64,000 bases of DNA from Kribbella sindirgiensis (GCF_004331435.1 NZ_SJKA01000027.1:18392-82391), one strand, 5' to 3'; shown: positions 52,698-61,342, numbered from the stretch's first letter. Made by a program: numbers and translations. Notes: generated by a model from the sequence alone, not told the origin.

Positions 52698-54056
52698 ATG
52701 GCCGCCAAGATGGCCTCACGACCATGCGCGAGTTGCGGCGCGGCCCTGGCGCGCGACAACACCGCGTCGTTGTGTTCGCCATGTAGCCGTGTCCGTCAAG
52801 CGGCTGCTTCGGGGGCGCCAGCGATGCCTGCGGAGTTCTGGCAATCACCTGCGATCCATGAGGCCGCCTCGCGACGAGACATGGGCGCGCTGCTCTATGC
52901 ATATCGGTCACATCCGACCCACGGCCACCGGCCGCTACCGCAAGCGGTAGTCAGCAGTTGGCTCGGAATCACTCAGAGCCAGTTGAGCCGATTGGAGTCC
53001 GGCCGAAACCGCGTGCGGGAGCTGGCCAAGTTAGAGCACTACGCCCAGGTCCTTGGCATCCCGGCCGATGTGCTCTGGTTCCAGATGCCGAGCTCAGCTC
53101 CGGAGCACGATGCGCGGCCAAGCGCCGGCACAGCGCTGCCTGTCGACCTACGGTTGCCTGCACACCTGGTCTCAGCCGGGCCGAGCGTCGCTGACTCCCT
53201 CTTGTTGACACTGCAGCAGTACGCGGCGACGGACAATCTGGCCGGTTCGCGTTCACTCGTCCCGGTTGTGCCGCACCAGGTCAGGTTCATCGAGGAGTTG
53301 GTCGGAAACAGTCGGGGTCACGGCCACACACTGCTCCTTTACGTGGCTGCTCGCTTCGCCGAATTCGCCGGCTGGGTCAACCAAGACGCCGGCGATCTCC
53401 GCGAAGCGATGCGCTGGTCCAACGCTGCCCTCGACTATGCCCAGGAAGCCGAAGACTCGCACCTGACGTCCTACATCCAGATGCGTAAGAGCAGCATCGC
53501 CAGCGACGCCAACAAACCGAAGCTTGCGCTTGGGTTTGCCAAGGAAGCACTCCTGAACGGCTCGGCGCTGTCGCCGCAAGTCCGAGCTGTGGCCTACAGG
53601 CAGGCGGCGCAGGCGTACGCGATCAGCGGTGACGCGACTGGCTGTGCACGTGCGCTGCAACAGGCTTACGAGCTCGCGAACCAGCCAGTCGAGGACGAGA
53701 ACGACATCGCTCGGTACTGCACGCCGAGCTACATCGAGATGGAAGCAGCCAACTGCTGGGTCGAACTCGAGCGGCCGAATGAGGCGATAAAGACGCTGCA
53801 CCAGGGGCTGAAGGTGTGGCAGCCTGAGTTCCGCCGTGACCTCGGTCTTTGTCTGTCTCGCCTCGCCGTCGCATACGCTGTCAGCGAGGAGCCTGACAAC
53901 GCTGTCGCGGTTGCTCAGCAATCGCTGTCCATCGCTGCCAACACCCAATCTCGGCGTATCGCCGGCCAGCTCGGCCGTGTCCCCGGTCTGCTGACGACGA
54001 TCGGCGCCAGTGACCAGGCAAGGCAGCTTCAGCGACAGCTTGCCACCCTGCGATGA
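52698..54056 (+). CDS. Zinc-ribbon XRE-family regulator with TPR-like repeats
   Basis: The 452-residue protein starts at ATG 52698 (AGGGGAGA upstream). Cys10, Cys13, Cys26 and Cys29 form a short zinc ribbon. An XRE HTH follows (AVVSSWLGITQSQLSRLESGRN, near residue 95 within a ~60-residue domain). The remaining ~280 residues are TPR-like helices (DLREAMRWSNAALDYAQEA). This architecture is common for actinobacterial regulators divergent from RiPP operons and may sense a peptide. An earlier in-frame ATG lies in the promoter region and is unlikely. Confidence 0.87.
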   Translation: MAAKMASRPCASCGAALARDNTASLCSPCSRVRQAAASGAPAMPAEFWQSPAIHEAASRRDMGALLYAYRSHPTHGHRPLPQAVVSSWLGITQSQLSRLESGRNRVRELAKLEHYAQVLGIPADVLWFQMPSSAPEHDARPSAGTALPVDLRLPAHLVSAGPSVADSLLLTLQQYAATDNLAGSRSLVPVVPHQVRFIEELVGNSRGHGHTLLLYVAARFAEFAGWVNQDAGDLREAMRWSNAALDYAQEAEDSHLTSYIQMRKSSIASDANKPKLALGFAKEALLNGSALSPQVRAVAYRQAAQAYAISGDATGCARALQQAYELANQPVEDENDIARYCTPSYIEMEAANCWVELERPNEAIKTLHQGLKVWQPEFRRDLGLCLSRLAVAYAVSEEPDNAVAVAQQSLSIAANTQSRRIAGQLGRVPGLLTTIGASDQARQLQRQLATLR

Positions 54057-54093
54057 GCACTGCTGATAGCGCGCAAGACAGAGGGAGATGTCC

Positions 54094-54801
54094 GTGAACC
54101 TGCTGACCACCGCCACCTCGACCGACGAGGCCGCTCGCATGGCGACCATCGCAGTCCTACCTGTCGGTAGTTTCGAGCAGCACGGTGACCACCTGCCGTT
54201 GATCACTGACACCGTCGTCGCCTGCCTAATCGCACAAGGCATCGCTGAGACCTACAACCTCCGCCTTCTGCCGCCGATCACGATCTCGTGCTCGCACGAG
54301 CATGAAGGATTTGCAGGAACCGTCAGCATCAGCGCGTCGACGGTGATGACGATGATCGACGACATCCGGACTTCGTTGGCGCGGAGCGGTGTTGAGCGTC
54401 TTGTGATCGTCAACGGTCACGGGGGTAACCACGTACTCGCGAACGTCACCCAGGAAGCGAATGTGTCCGGGCCGCGAGTTGTGCTGTATCCGCAAGGCGA
54501 CGACTGGATCGCTGCCCGCACCACCGCTGGTCTGGACAGCACTTGGGGTGGGGACATGCACGGCGGTGAGATCGAGACATCGATCATGCTGCACGCGTAC
54601 CCGGACCTAGTGCGCGACTCCTACCGCACGGCGGACCATGAGGCTCGCGATCGGCCGGAGCTGCTCGTGACCGGCCTCCGCGGTTACACCGACACTGGGA
54701 TCATCGGCAGCCCGTCCTTGGCGACGGCTGCCAAGGGCCGGGCGGTGCTGGAGAGTTTGACCGCCTTGTTCGCGGATCATTTGAAGGTCCTGGACCACTA
54801 G
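54094..54801 (+). CDS. Creatininase-family amidohydrolase
   Basis: The protein has metal ligands in VGSFEQHGDHLPLITDT, VNGHGGNHVLANV and MHGGEIETSIML, the complete creatininase-family signature. GTG 54094 is chosen because GAGGGAG ends 6 nt before it; the ATG at 54088 abuts that site. Family members include creatininase, MftE and the archaeal FAPy deformylase ArfB of riboflavin synthesis. Convergent overlap (4 bp) with RibD-like genes favours an ArfB-like ring-opening or deformylation role. It is 37 bp downstream of the XRE regulator on the same strand. Confidence 0.85.
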   Translation: MNLLTTATSTDEAARMATIAVLPVGSFEQHGDHLPLITDTVVACLIAQGIAETYNLRLLPPITISCSHEHEGFAGTVSISASTVMTMIDDIRTSLARSGVERLVIVNGHGGNHVLANVTQEANVSGPRVVLYPQGDDWIAARTTAGLDSTWGGDMHGGEIETSIMLHAYPDLVRDSYRTADHEARDRPELLVTGLRGYTDTGIIGSPSLATAAKGRAVLESLTALFADHLKVLDH

Positions 54802-55262
54802 TCGGGCGAGCCCTCCAAGAGATGGGCATTAACCGCCCTGACCGCTGCGGCGAGGTCGGGTATCTCGATGACCTCGTGCCCGGCCGCACGCAGCAATTCA
54901 GCTCCCTCGCAATCGACGAAGATATCCGGCTCGCGCCATGCCAGAACCACGCGCCGAATTCCAGCGGCCAGTATGAGCTGGGTGCACGTGAGTGGGTGCG
55001 ACGAGCGCTTGCTGCATGGCTCCAGGCTGCTGTAGATCGTGCTGGAGGCGAGCCGCGAATCGTCCGGGACCTTGGCGAGTGCGGTTTCCTCGGCGTGATC
55101 GTGCGGATCTCCCTCGCGAGAGTAGCCAGTCGCGATGCTCTCCCCATCAGCCGAGACGATGATCGCTCCGACCGAGAAGGCGGTCTTCGACGGCGGGCAC
55201 TGTTTCGAGAGCTCAATCGCCTCCTCGAGCCAACGGCGGTCGGCGGCAGCGCGGTCAGGCAT
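54798..55262 (-). CDS. RibD-type pyrimidine/cytidine deaminase (deaminase half only)
   Basis: The 154-residue protein has the zinc-deaminase signature HAEETA and EPCSKRSSHPLTC. It matches the N-terminal deaminase half of RibD-type enzymes rather than a full RibD. It overlaps the reductase gene by 8 bp, so the two RibD activities are encoded as separate but coupled genes. It should deaminate a diaminopyrimidine or related base. Confidence 0.85.
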   Translation of the reverse strand: MPDRAAADRRWLEEAIELSKQCPPSKTAFSVGAIIVSADGESIATGYSREGDPHDHAEETALAKVPDDSRLASSTIYSSLEPCSKRSSHPLTCTQLILAAGIRRVVLAWREPDIFVDCEGAELLRAAGHEVIEIPDLAAAVRAVNAHLLEGSPD

Positions 55263-55944
55263 CGGAAGGCTCCTTCAAGAGGTAGCGCAGCAACGCGATG
55301 TCGCCGATCTGCTGTACCTCGTCCAGATGCATCCGATTGCGAAAGTCCTGGGGAAATTTCGCGTCGACGACTAGCCGGGGAGCCGTCGAGTCACCGACGA
55401 AGAACGGCGCGACGGCCAGGTGGATTTCGTCTACCAACTCGGCCGTCAGGAACATGGTGTGGATGTGGCCGCCGCCCTCGACCATCAAGCGGCCAACGCC
55501 GCGGCTCGAGAGGTCCGTGAGCACGGAGCGGAGGTCCAGAGGATCGCCAGCTCCAACGACCGTCGCCACCTCACCAAGCCGTTCGCCAGCTGCCGACTTG
55601 GCCGACGTGGGTACGTACACCAGCTTCTCGACGTCCTCTGTGCCGAAGAACTTTGACGCCGGGTCCAGGTCGCCCTTGCTGCTGATCGTTACCTTGAGCG
55701 GAATCTCCGGACGACCTGCGGCAACCCTGCGATCCCGACGATCCTGTGACCTGATCCGCAGCCTGGGATTGTCTCGACGGACGGTGTTCGCACCAATCAG
55801 GACGGCGTCGACACCTGCACGAACCTCGTCCACCCGGTCAAAGTCGGCCTCATTAGACAGATACAGGCGCTCAGGGTTGCTGTCATCGATGTAACCGTCG
55901 ACAGACGCCGCGACGGACAGGATCACGTATGGACGCATGCTCAT
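55255..55944 (-). CDS. RibD C-terminal/dihydrofolate-reductase-fold pyrimidine reductase
   Basis: The 229-residue protein reads RPYVILSVAASVDGYIDD, IGANTVRRDNPRLR and MVEGGGHIHTMF, hallmarks of the RibD reductase domain. It would reduce a ribosylaminopyrimidine side chain with NADPH. Starts at ATG 55944 or two codons later. It is the first gene of a two-gene leftward operon with the deaminase. No other riboflavin gene is in the window, so this is likely a specialised pathway. Confidence 0.86.
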   Translation of the reverse strand: MSMRPYVILSVAASVDGYIDDSNPERLYLSNEADFDRVDEVRAGVDAVLIGANTVRRDNPRLRIRSQDRRDRRVAAGRPEIPLKVTISSKGDLDPASKFFGTEDVEKLVYVPTSAKSAAGERLGEVATVVGAGDPLDLRSVLTDLSSRGVGRLMVEGGGHIHTMFLTAELVDEIHLAVAPFFVGDSTAPRLVVDAKFPQDFRNRMHLDEVQQIGDIALLRYLLKEPSDA

Positions 55945-55945
55945 G

Positions 55946-56316
55946 CAGACATCCTGCCGTACGTTCGTCGCGCCCCCGTCCATCAAGCCGTCCACTCGTC
56001 TGTGCGTACGAATCTGCAACAGCCCGGCCAGGTGGACGGCCGCGATCTCAGACACCTTGCCGCTCGGCCTACGGGCGGGGCAGTCGAAAAGAGACAGCCC
56101 GTCGTAGCCATGCCGTTCTCGAACTACGCACAGATCAGCTTCCCCGCTGTACAGGACGCCATCAAGAAGCTCTCGAGTTGGGGAGTGACGATGCTGGTCG
56201 GGGATGACGTCTATCGGCAGCACGAGCCCGGAACAGGTGGCAACTACATCCACCAGTTCCCGTGGCAACTTGCCTGGCAGGCAGCCCTCAACCACCTGTG
56301 GCGCACCGCGAGCTAA
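55946..56316 (+). pseudogene. Frameshifted remnant of an HFCD-type flavoprotein
   Basis: Two plus-strand frames together resemble the C-terminal part of FMN-binding HFCD flavoproteins. The first (to the TAG at 56105) contains NSPARWTAAISDTLPLGL, like the family's W-A-A-G-I-S-D-T-L-A-L-G-L motif. The second carries QPVVAMPFSNYAQISFPAV, then GTGGNYIHQFPWQLAW, and stops at 56316. A frameshift near 56060-56100 separates them, and the N-terminal half is missing. It is divergent from the reductase gene with almost no spacer. Confidence 0.55.
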
Positions 56317-56342
56317 CCCGCCGGTCCTCCGACACGGCCCGT

Positions 56343-59300
56343 TTAGGCGACCACGGAGGCAGCCTGAAAGACCTCTGGTGGCATGGCATAGGTCAGCTCC
56401 CACGTGATCGCGATCGGCTGGCTGCCGGAGTGGTTGGTGTAGTTCGCTGGGCCAAGGAACAGATACGGCGAGGTGCCGAGGTCATCGGTGCTGTGCTGAC
56501 GAGCAAAGATGAAAATGTCGGTCCCTTGCTCCCGGTGGTTGAGGTACCGCTTGCCGGTCGGGGAGCCAACCCGCTCCCTGCTCTGCGACTCCCAGTGAAA
56601 GAGCGTCGGGCTGATCGCGTAGTCCCGATACATCGTCGTCGGAGAGAAGTCCGCCTGGTTCTTGACCAGAGTCACCAGGAAGGCGTCCGCCTTGTGCTCA
56701 CGCGAGTACAAAACGCCTGCATTGAAGGTCTTCGGGCGCACGCCGTCCAGCTTGGCGTAGTCCAATGCCGCGAGGATCTCCTCGCGTTGGTATCTCGCGT
56801 GCACCCGGAGCGGTAGGTGGGCGTGCCGTCCAGGTACGCGGAAGGTGCGATGGCGGGAACGATCCGCCGCGAGCGAGATGACCTCGAGCAACTCGTCCCG
56901 AGCAGCGGCCTCATCACGAAGCACGCTTAGACCCTCCGCATAGGACCCGAACTCGTCGCCACCGGGCCAGAGCGAGAAGAACAGCATGCGTGCGTACGAC
57001 TGATCGTTCGGTGAGAGGTCGTCGTACGACGGCGCGCTGTCGTTGAGCAGACGGCGATAGGCCATCAGGCGGTCTGGATCGTCAACGTGAGCAAGGGCTC
57101 GTACACGCTTGAGAAGACCGGGTTCATGGTCTGCACCCTGCCGCGTAGTGAGACCAGCGCGCCGCCGCAACTCAGTCCAACTGTGCTGTCGAACAATATC
57201 GCCCAGTTCGGCACCCGATTCATGGAGGAAGGTTGGCAAGTCTTGCTCGCCATGAGTTTTGAGATCACGAATCAGGTCGCGCCAGCGCCCAGCCACCTGG
57301 CTCCGGAGGTTGGCGAGGACAAGTTCTTGGGCGTACTTGTCAAGCACGATCTGGCTTCCCGATGGCAGATGGGGGAACCCCTTCTCGACCTGGCGCTCCA
57401 GACCGGTGCGGGTATCACCGGTGAGCGCGCGGAAGCGGAGATCGAAGCGAAACTCCTTGCGTTGATGTCCCACGAAGTCGAGGGCTGTCAGCACCGGCTT
57501 CCCGTCAGCCTGGCGGAGGCCGCGGCCGAGTTGCTGCAGGAAGACCGTCGGGCTCTCGGTTGGGCGGAGGAACAGGACGGTGTTGACCTCCGGAAGGTCA
57601 AGACCTTCATTGAACAGATCCGCCGCGAAGAGCGCGTTGACGCGGAGATCTCGCAAGTCGCGTAACGCCTCATCGCGTTGATCTGGGCGCGTGTTACCGG
57701 ACACAGCTCGCGCCGGAATCCCGGCATCCGCGAAGACCCTCGCCATGTACTCGGCGTGCGCGACTGAGACGCAGAAACCTAGAGCTCGCATCGTGCTCAC
57801 GTCGGTGAGCTTGTCGCGAACCTCTCGTAGGACAATGGCGGCGCGCGCGTCGTTGCCGGTGTACAGCTGTTCCAACTCGTGCTCGTCGTACCTGCCTCGG
57901 GTCCACCGCAGTTGTTGCAGTTGCGTGCCGTCGGCAACTCCGAAGTAGTGAAACGGACAGAGCAGATCGGCGGAGAGCGCGTCCCAGAGTCGCAGCTCAA
58001 CTGCGGTTCGCCCGCCGAAGTAGCTTTGGATGTCCAGGCCGTCGGAGCGTTCCGGTGTCGCCGTCAGCCCAAGGAGCTCGACCGGCTGCAGGTGGTCGAG
58101 CAACCGACGGTAGGTCCGAGCCGAAGCATGGTGAAACTCGTCGACAACGACTACGTCGAAATGATCGGGCGGGATCGTCGTGATGTCGTACGCAGTGAGT
58201 GCCTGCACCGAGGCAAAGACGTGGGTCCACCGTTCAGGTCGAGCGCCAGCGAAATACTCCTCACCGAATGTCGGATCTGCGAGCACTTCCCGATAGGTGC
58301 GGAGCGATTGCTGAAGGATCTCCCGCCGGTGAGCGACGAACAGCAATGACGGTGCCGCTTCTCCACGCTGCTTGGCGGCGTTGTAGAGCCGCCGGTAGTC
58401 GAGCGCCGCGATGACAGTCTTCCCGGTGCCGGTTGCTGCGACGACCAGATTGCGGTGTCGGTCGTGAACCTCACGCTCAACCGCGATCTCTTCGAGCATC
58501 TCCGCCTGATATGGCCGAGGGCGAACCTCGAGACCAGCCAACGACACGGTCACACGACCAGACGGAGCGCGACCGCGGCCCTGCAGCGCGAGCGCGTCGT
58601 CGAGCCGGTCGCGGTCGCGCACCGGATCGTAGGGCTCGAACGTGGAGTCATTCCAATAGGTCTCAAAGGTCGCGCTGAACTTGTCCAGCAGGGTCGGTGT
58701 GGCAACGCGTGACAGCCGAACGTTCCACTCGATGCCGTCCAGCAGCGCCGCTTGCGACAGATTTGATGATCCGACGTACGCCGTGTCGAAGCGGGTGTTG
58801 CGGCGAAACAGCCAGGCTTTGGCGTGCAGTCGGGTGCGAAGCGCGTCGTACTGGATCTTGACCTCGGCACCGAAGTCGTTGACGAGCCGATCTAACGCCG
58901 CGCGATCCGTCGCGCCCATGTACGTCGTTGTGATCACCCGGAAGGGGCCGTTTCGCTCGTGAAGCCGACGGAGCTCCGGTTCGAGGAGTCGCAGGCCGAA
59001 CCACTTCACGAAGGCGCAAATCAGGTCGACTTCATCCGACGTATCAATCTCCGCGCGGAGCTCCGGGCCCAGGGATGGTTCGCCCTGCGAGTTGGTCAGC
59101 AGCGCCGCTTCAGACAGCGGCGTGCTCGGCCGGACCTGGCCGTAATCCGCAACTCCAGGTCCTGCCGGCAGCCGCAGCGAATGCAGTTGCTTCGGCACCT
59201 CCGGGGGCAACAGATCTTCGTCAGTCGTCAGATGGCGCAGTACCTCGTTAACCAGCTCCACCCGCTGCTTCTGATCGGTCTTGCTACTCAGAGCCCGCAG

Positions 59301-59444
59301 CACTGCATCCCGGACATGCCGAGCGAGGACTTCCGGTTGATCGGCTTGGTCCACCCTTTGAAGCGCTGACTCCAGCCCATCAGAGCGGCCGATCACCTCC
59401 AGCAACCGGTTCGTAATCAACGCGTCGTAGATGCCTGGCTCCAC
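56343..59444 (-). CDS. PLD nuclease-helicase-DUF3427 protein
   Basis: The 1033-residue protein has an N-terminal helical region, a PLD-like nuclease domain (HAKAWLFRRNTRFDTAYVGS with SNLS, ~residues 208-235), a superfamily 2 helicase (Walker A VVAATGTGKTVIAA near 335; DEFHH box; LFAADLFNEGLDLP and QQLGRGLRQ motifs) and a C-terminal DUF3427 domain. Such proteins cluster in defence islands and are thought to process foreign or damaged DNA. ATG 59444 is the first start. It is monocistronic and next to toxin-antitoxin genes. Confidence 0.88.
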   Translation of the reverse strand: MEPGIYDALITNRLLEVIGRSDGLESALQRVDQADQPEVLARHVRDAVLRALSSKTDQKQRVELVNEVLRHLTTDEDLLPPEVPKQLHSLRLPAGPGVADYGQVRPSTPLSEAALLTNSQGEPSLGPELRAEIDTSDEVDLICAFVKWFGLRLLEPELRRLHERNGPFRVITTTYMGATDRAALDRLVNDFGAEVKIQYDALRTRLHAKAWLFRRNTRFDTAYVGSSNLSQAALLDGIEWNVRLSRVATPTLLDKFSATFETYWNDSTFEPYDPVRDRDRLDDALALQGRGRAPSGRVTVSLAGLEVRPRPYQAEMLEEIAVEREVHDRHRNLVVAATGTGKTVIAALDYRRLYNAAKQRGEAAPSLLFVAHRREILQQSLRTYREVLADPTFGEEYFAGARPERWTHVFASVQALTAYDITTIPPDHFDVVVVDEFHHASARTYRRLLDHLQPVELLGLTATPERSDGLDIQSYFGGRTAVELRLWDALSADLLCPFHYFGVADGTQLQQLRWTRGRYDEHELEQLYTGNDARAAIVLREVRDKLTDVSTMRALGFCVSVAHAEYMARVFADAGIPARAVSGNTRPDQRDEALRDLRDLRVNALFAADLFNEGLDLPEVNTVLFLRPTESPTVFLQQLGRGLRQADGKPVLTALDFVGHQRKEFRFDLRFRALTGDTRTGLERQVEKGFPHLPSGSQIVLDKYAQELVLANLRSQVAGRWRDLIRDLKTHGEQDLPTFLHESGAELGDIVRQHSWTELRRRAGLTTRQGADHEPGLLKRVRALAHVDDPDRLMAYRRLLNDSAPSYDDLSPNDQSYARMLFFSLWPGGDEFGSYAEGLSVLRDEAAARDELLEVISLAADRSRHRTFRVPGRHAHLPLRVHARYQREEILAALDYAKLDGVRPKTFNAGVLYSREHKADAFLVTLVKNQADFSPTTMYRDYAISPTLFHWESQSRERVGSPTGKRYLNHREQGTDIFIFARQHSTDDLGTSPYLFLGPANYTNHSGSQPIAITWELTYAMPPEVFQAASVVA

Positions 59445-59594
59445 TGCTTATCACCCCTCGCAGAGCAGCTTGCCAGACCGCGTCGACAGTCAGCGGACCT
59501 ATGCGTCTCCCGAGCGTGTCTCGGGCGCTCGCGCACCTCCGCCGCGACCACAGTCCCCCACAGTTGGGCGGCGGTCTTTCGGAGGCGGTCGGGT

Positions 59595-59753
59595 GTGCAG
59601 CCAACAGGCGAGGTCGAGGCGGAGTTCGACTACGACAATCCGCCGTTCGAGGGTGGTGGGACGCCGGATCTGCTGGAGGACGATCAGCGGGCCTACCCAC
59701 GCTACGCTGTGCACCTTCCGACTTGGCATCCGGCCAGCGATGAATCTCACTGA
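59595..59753 (+). CDS. Possible 52-residue acidic protein
   Basis: A GTG ORF with GGAGG 9 nt upstream encodes an acidic peptide: VQPTGEVEAEFDYDNPPFEG then TPDLLEDDQRAYPRYAVHL and a short tail. Its composition looks protein-like, unlike the Arg/Ser-rich translations of other local frames. No family is recognised. It fills part of the 340-bp gap between the helicase and the first toxin-antitoxin pair and might be a relic. Confidence 0.35.
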   Translation: MQPTGEVEAEFDYDNPPFEGGGTPDLLEDDQRAYPRYAVHLPTWHPASDESH

Positions 59754-59785
59754 GCGATGTACCGCTATCGGATGGAGACGTGGCT

Positions 59786-60064
59786 CTAGGTCGTCACCAG
59801 CTGGCTTGGTGACCCGCGCTGCTCTGCCACGACCGGGATTTTGATCTCGGCGCAGTCGCGAAGATCAGGATGATTGTCGGAACGGCCCAGGCGCTCGCCG
59901 GCGAACTCAGCCTCACGGCCTTCGCGCAGGGCGCTCAGCGCGACGCGAGCTGCTTCGAGCTGCTTCGTTGCCGGACCGTTGGGGTCTGCTTGGGCACGGG
60001 CCCGGAGTTCACGAAGCTCGTCGCGGAGCTCTGGATCGAGGATCAGGTGATACCTGGCTGTCAT
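59786..60064 (-). CDS. Truncated toxin of toxin-antitoxin module 1
   Basis: The 92-residue protein aligns with the first half of the toxin at 61392-61991: LRELRAR, EAEFAGERLG and DCAEIKIPVVAEQRGS correspond to LRELERA, EADFEGKRLR and DCAEIKLPVIPETRGS. It stops right after RGSPSQL, where the paralogue continues with ASHRLIYREF. Codons past the stop still show weak similarity (SHVSIR). It has probably lost its toxic C-terminal strand. Start overlaps the antitoxin stop by 4 bp. Confidence 0.7.
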   Translation of the reverse strand: MTARYHLILDPELRDELRELRARAQADPNGPATKQLEAARVALSALREGREAEFAGERLGRSDNHPDLRDCAEIKIPVVAEQRGSPSQLVTT

Positions 60065-60414
60065 CGGGATGCTGCGGGTGGCTCGTCATCGCTGTCGAGG
60101 TTCCATCCGAACTCCGCGGCGAGTTCGTCGGCAGAGACGTAGTCCTCGACACGGTTCGTCGCCAGGCGCCGCTGGGTGACGTCGCGAATCTCTGCGGCCT
60201 GCTCGGCGTCCTCGGCGAGTTCCTCGAGCTGCTCCCACCGATCGAAGGGAACGACCACGCCCTCAGGTTGACCGCCGTCGCCAAAGATCAGCGGCTCGGC
60301 CTGACCTGCCCGGAACCGCTGCAGCATCTTAGACAGGTTGTACGCCGCGGTTGCCGTGTCGATCACGTTCACCCGATCACCGTTCGGGCGATCCTGTGGT
60401 GTTTCCGTCGACAT
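60061..60414 (-). CDS. Antitoxin of module 1 (Phd/YefM-like)
   Basis: The 117-residue protein contains TATAAYNLSKMLQRFRAGQAEPLIFGDG and VVVPFDRWEQLEEL: the Phd/YefM N-terminal pattern in which a regulator fold recognises its own promoter. The acidic C-terminal part (ELAAEFGWNLDSDDEP) would wrap the toxin. It is closely related to the antitoxin at 61988-62347 (shared EPL.FGD.GQPE..V.PF and AAE.GW.LD). Confidence 0.75.
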   Translation of the reverse strand: MSTETPQDRPNGDRVNVIDTATAAYNLSKMLQRFRAGQAEPLIFGDGGQPEGVVVPFDRWEQLEELAEDAEQAAEIRDVTQRRLATNRVEDYVSADELAAEFGWNLDSDDEPPAASR

Positions 60415-60500
60415 CTGAGCTCCTTCGCTGGCTGCCTTTCCAGACTAGATGAGTCAGCCGGAGTCTGTCCGTGGCACTACCGGTCGGTCCGGGATCGTCA

Positions 60501-60589
60501 TCAGGATAGGAGTTCAGTCCTGGTCTGGGGCGGAGTTGTCCACAGGGGTACGACTTTGGTTTGGGCTCGCGGAGGAGGCTCTCCCGGAC
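60501..60589. repeat. Duplicated upstream segment of toxin-antitoxin module 1
   Basis: Patches here recur in order and similar spacing upstream of module 2: TCAGGATAGGAG (60501; 62379), TTGTCCACAGGGG (60536; TTATCCACAGGGG at 62414) and GGAGGAGGCTCTCCCGGAC (60571; with one inserted G at 62517). The modules therefore arose by duplication of a unit including its control region. Confidence 0.6.
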
Positions 60590-60805
60590 TCCTCCGGACG
60601 GTTCGTGTCTTTCAGCAGATCGGACCGGTGCGCCTGCCGGGACGTACGCGGGGGATCAGCGACGGCACGGATTGCGAGGAGCGCTCATACGGTGTGCGAC
60701 TTATCGGGTTCTCTTCCTGTGGAAGAGTTTGCCTCGAGCGACCATCGCGAGGAGGTTCTTCCTTTACCCGAGACCGAGGTCTTGCAACTGCCGAGGGGGC
60801 GTGAG

Positions 60806-61342
60806 GTGCCGATCGAGTTCGAGGCCAAAGTTCTGGATGTCGACCCCGACGAGGTCGCGGGGAGGATCCTCTCGTTGGGCGGGCGGCCGGTTGGGGATCG
60901 GCTGATGCGGCGGTACGTGTACGACGTTGAGCCTGGGGATCGGTCGCGGTGGATTCGGTTGCGGGACAGCGGTACGGCGGTGACGTTGACGGTGAAGGAG
61001 ATTGCGCACGACGGGATCGTCGGTACGACGGAGACCGAGGTGGTGGTTGGGGACTTTGAGACGACCAACGAGTTGCTGCGGCGCATCGGGTTCGAGGCGA
61101 AGTCGTACCAGGAGAATCGGCGGGTGAGCTTTGAACTCGCCGGCGCTGAGTTGGAGCTCGACTGGTGGCCGTTGATTCCGCCGTACCTCGAGATCGAGGG
61201 GCGGTCCCGCGACCACGTCGTTGAGGTTGGCCACATGCTCGGTGTTTCCGAAGACGACCTCACGGGCGAGAACACCACCAAGGTGTACGCGCGCTACGGA
61301 ATCGATCTGGCCACAATCACCGATCTCAGATTCTCGGCCTGA
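60806..61342 (+). CDS. CYTH-domain protein (class IV adenylate cyclase-like)
   Basis: The 178-residue protein begins PIEFEAKVLDVDPDEVA, giving the ExExK tunnel motif as EFEAK, and has RYVYDVEPGDRSRWIRLRD, TLTVKEI, EVVVGDF, and LELDWWPLIPPYLEIEG, matching CyaB/ThTPase-type CYTH proteins. It binds a triphosphate with Mg; the reaction (cAMP synthesis, triphosphatase or none) is not determined. GTG 60806 has GAGGGGG 6 nt upstream; the longer open frame lacks family sequence. Confidence 0.85.
   Translation: MPIEFEAKVLDVDPDEVAGRILSLGGRPVGDRLMRRYVYDVEPGDRSRWIRLRDSGTAVTLTVKEIAHDGIVGTTETEVVVGDFETTNELLRRIGFEAKSYQENRRVSFELAGAELELDWWPLIPPYLEIEGRSRDHVVEVGHMLGVSEDDLTGENTTKVYARYGIDLATITDLRFSA

Noticed and set aside
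60449..60805. Upstream extension of the CYTH protein
   Set aside because: Sequence before GTG 60806 lacks family similarity and overlaps the duplicated toxin-antitoxin control region; a good ribosome-binding site supports 60806.
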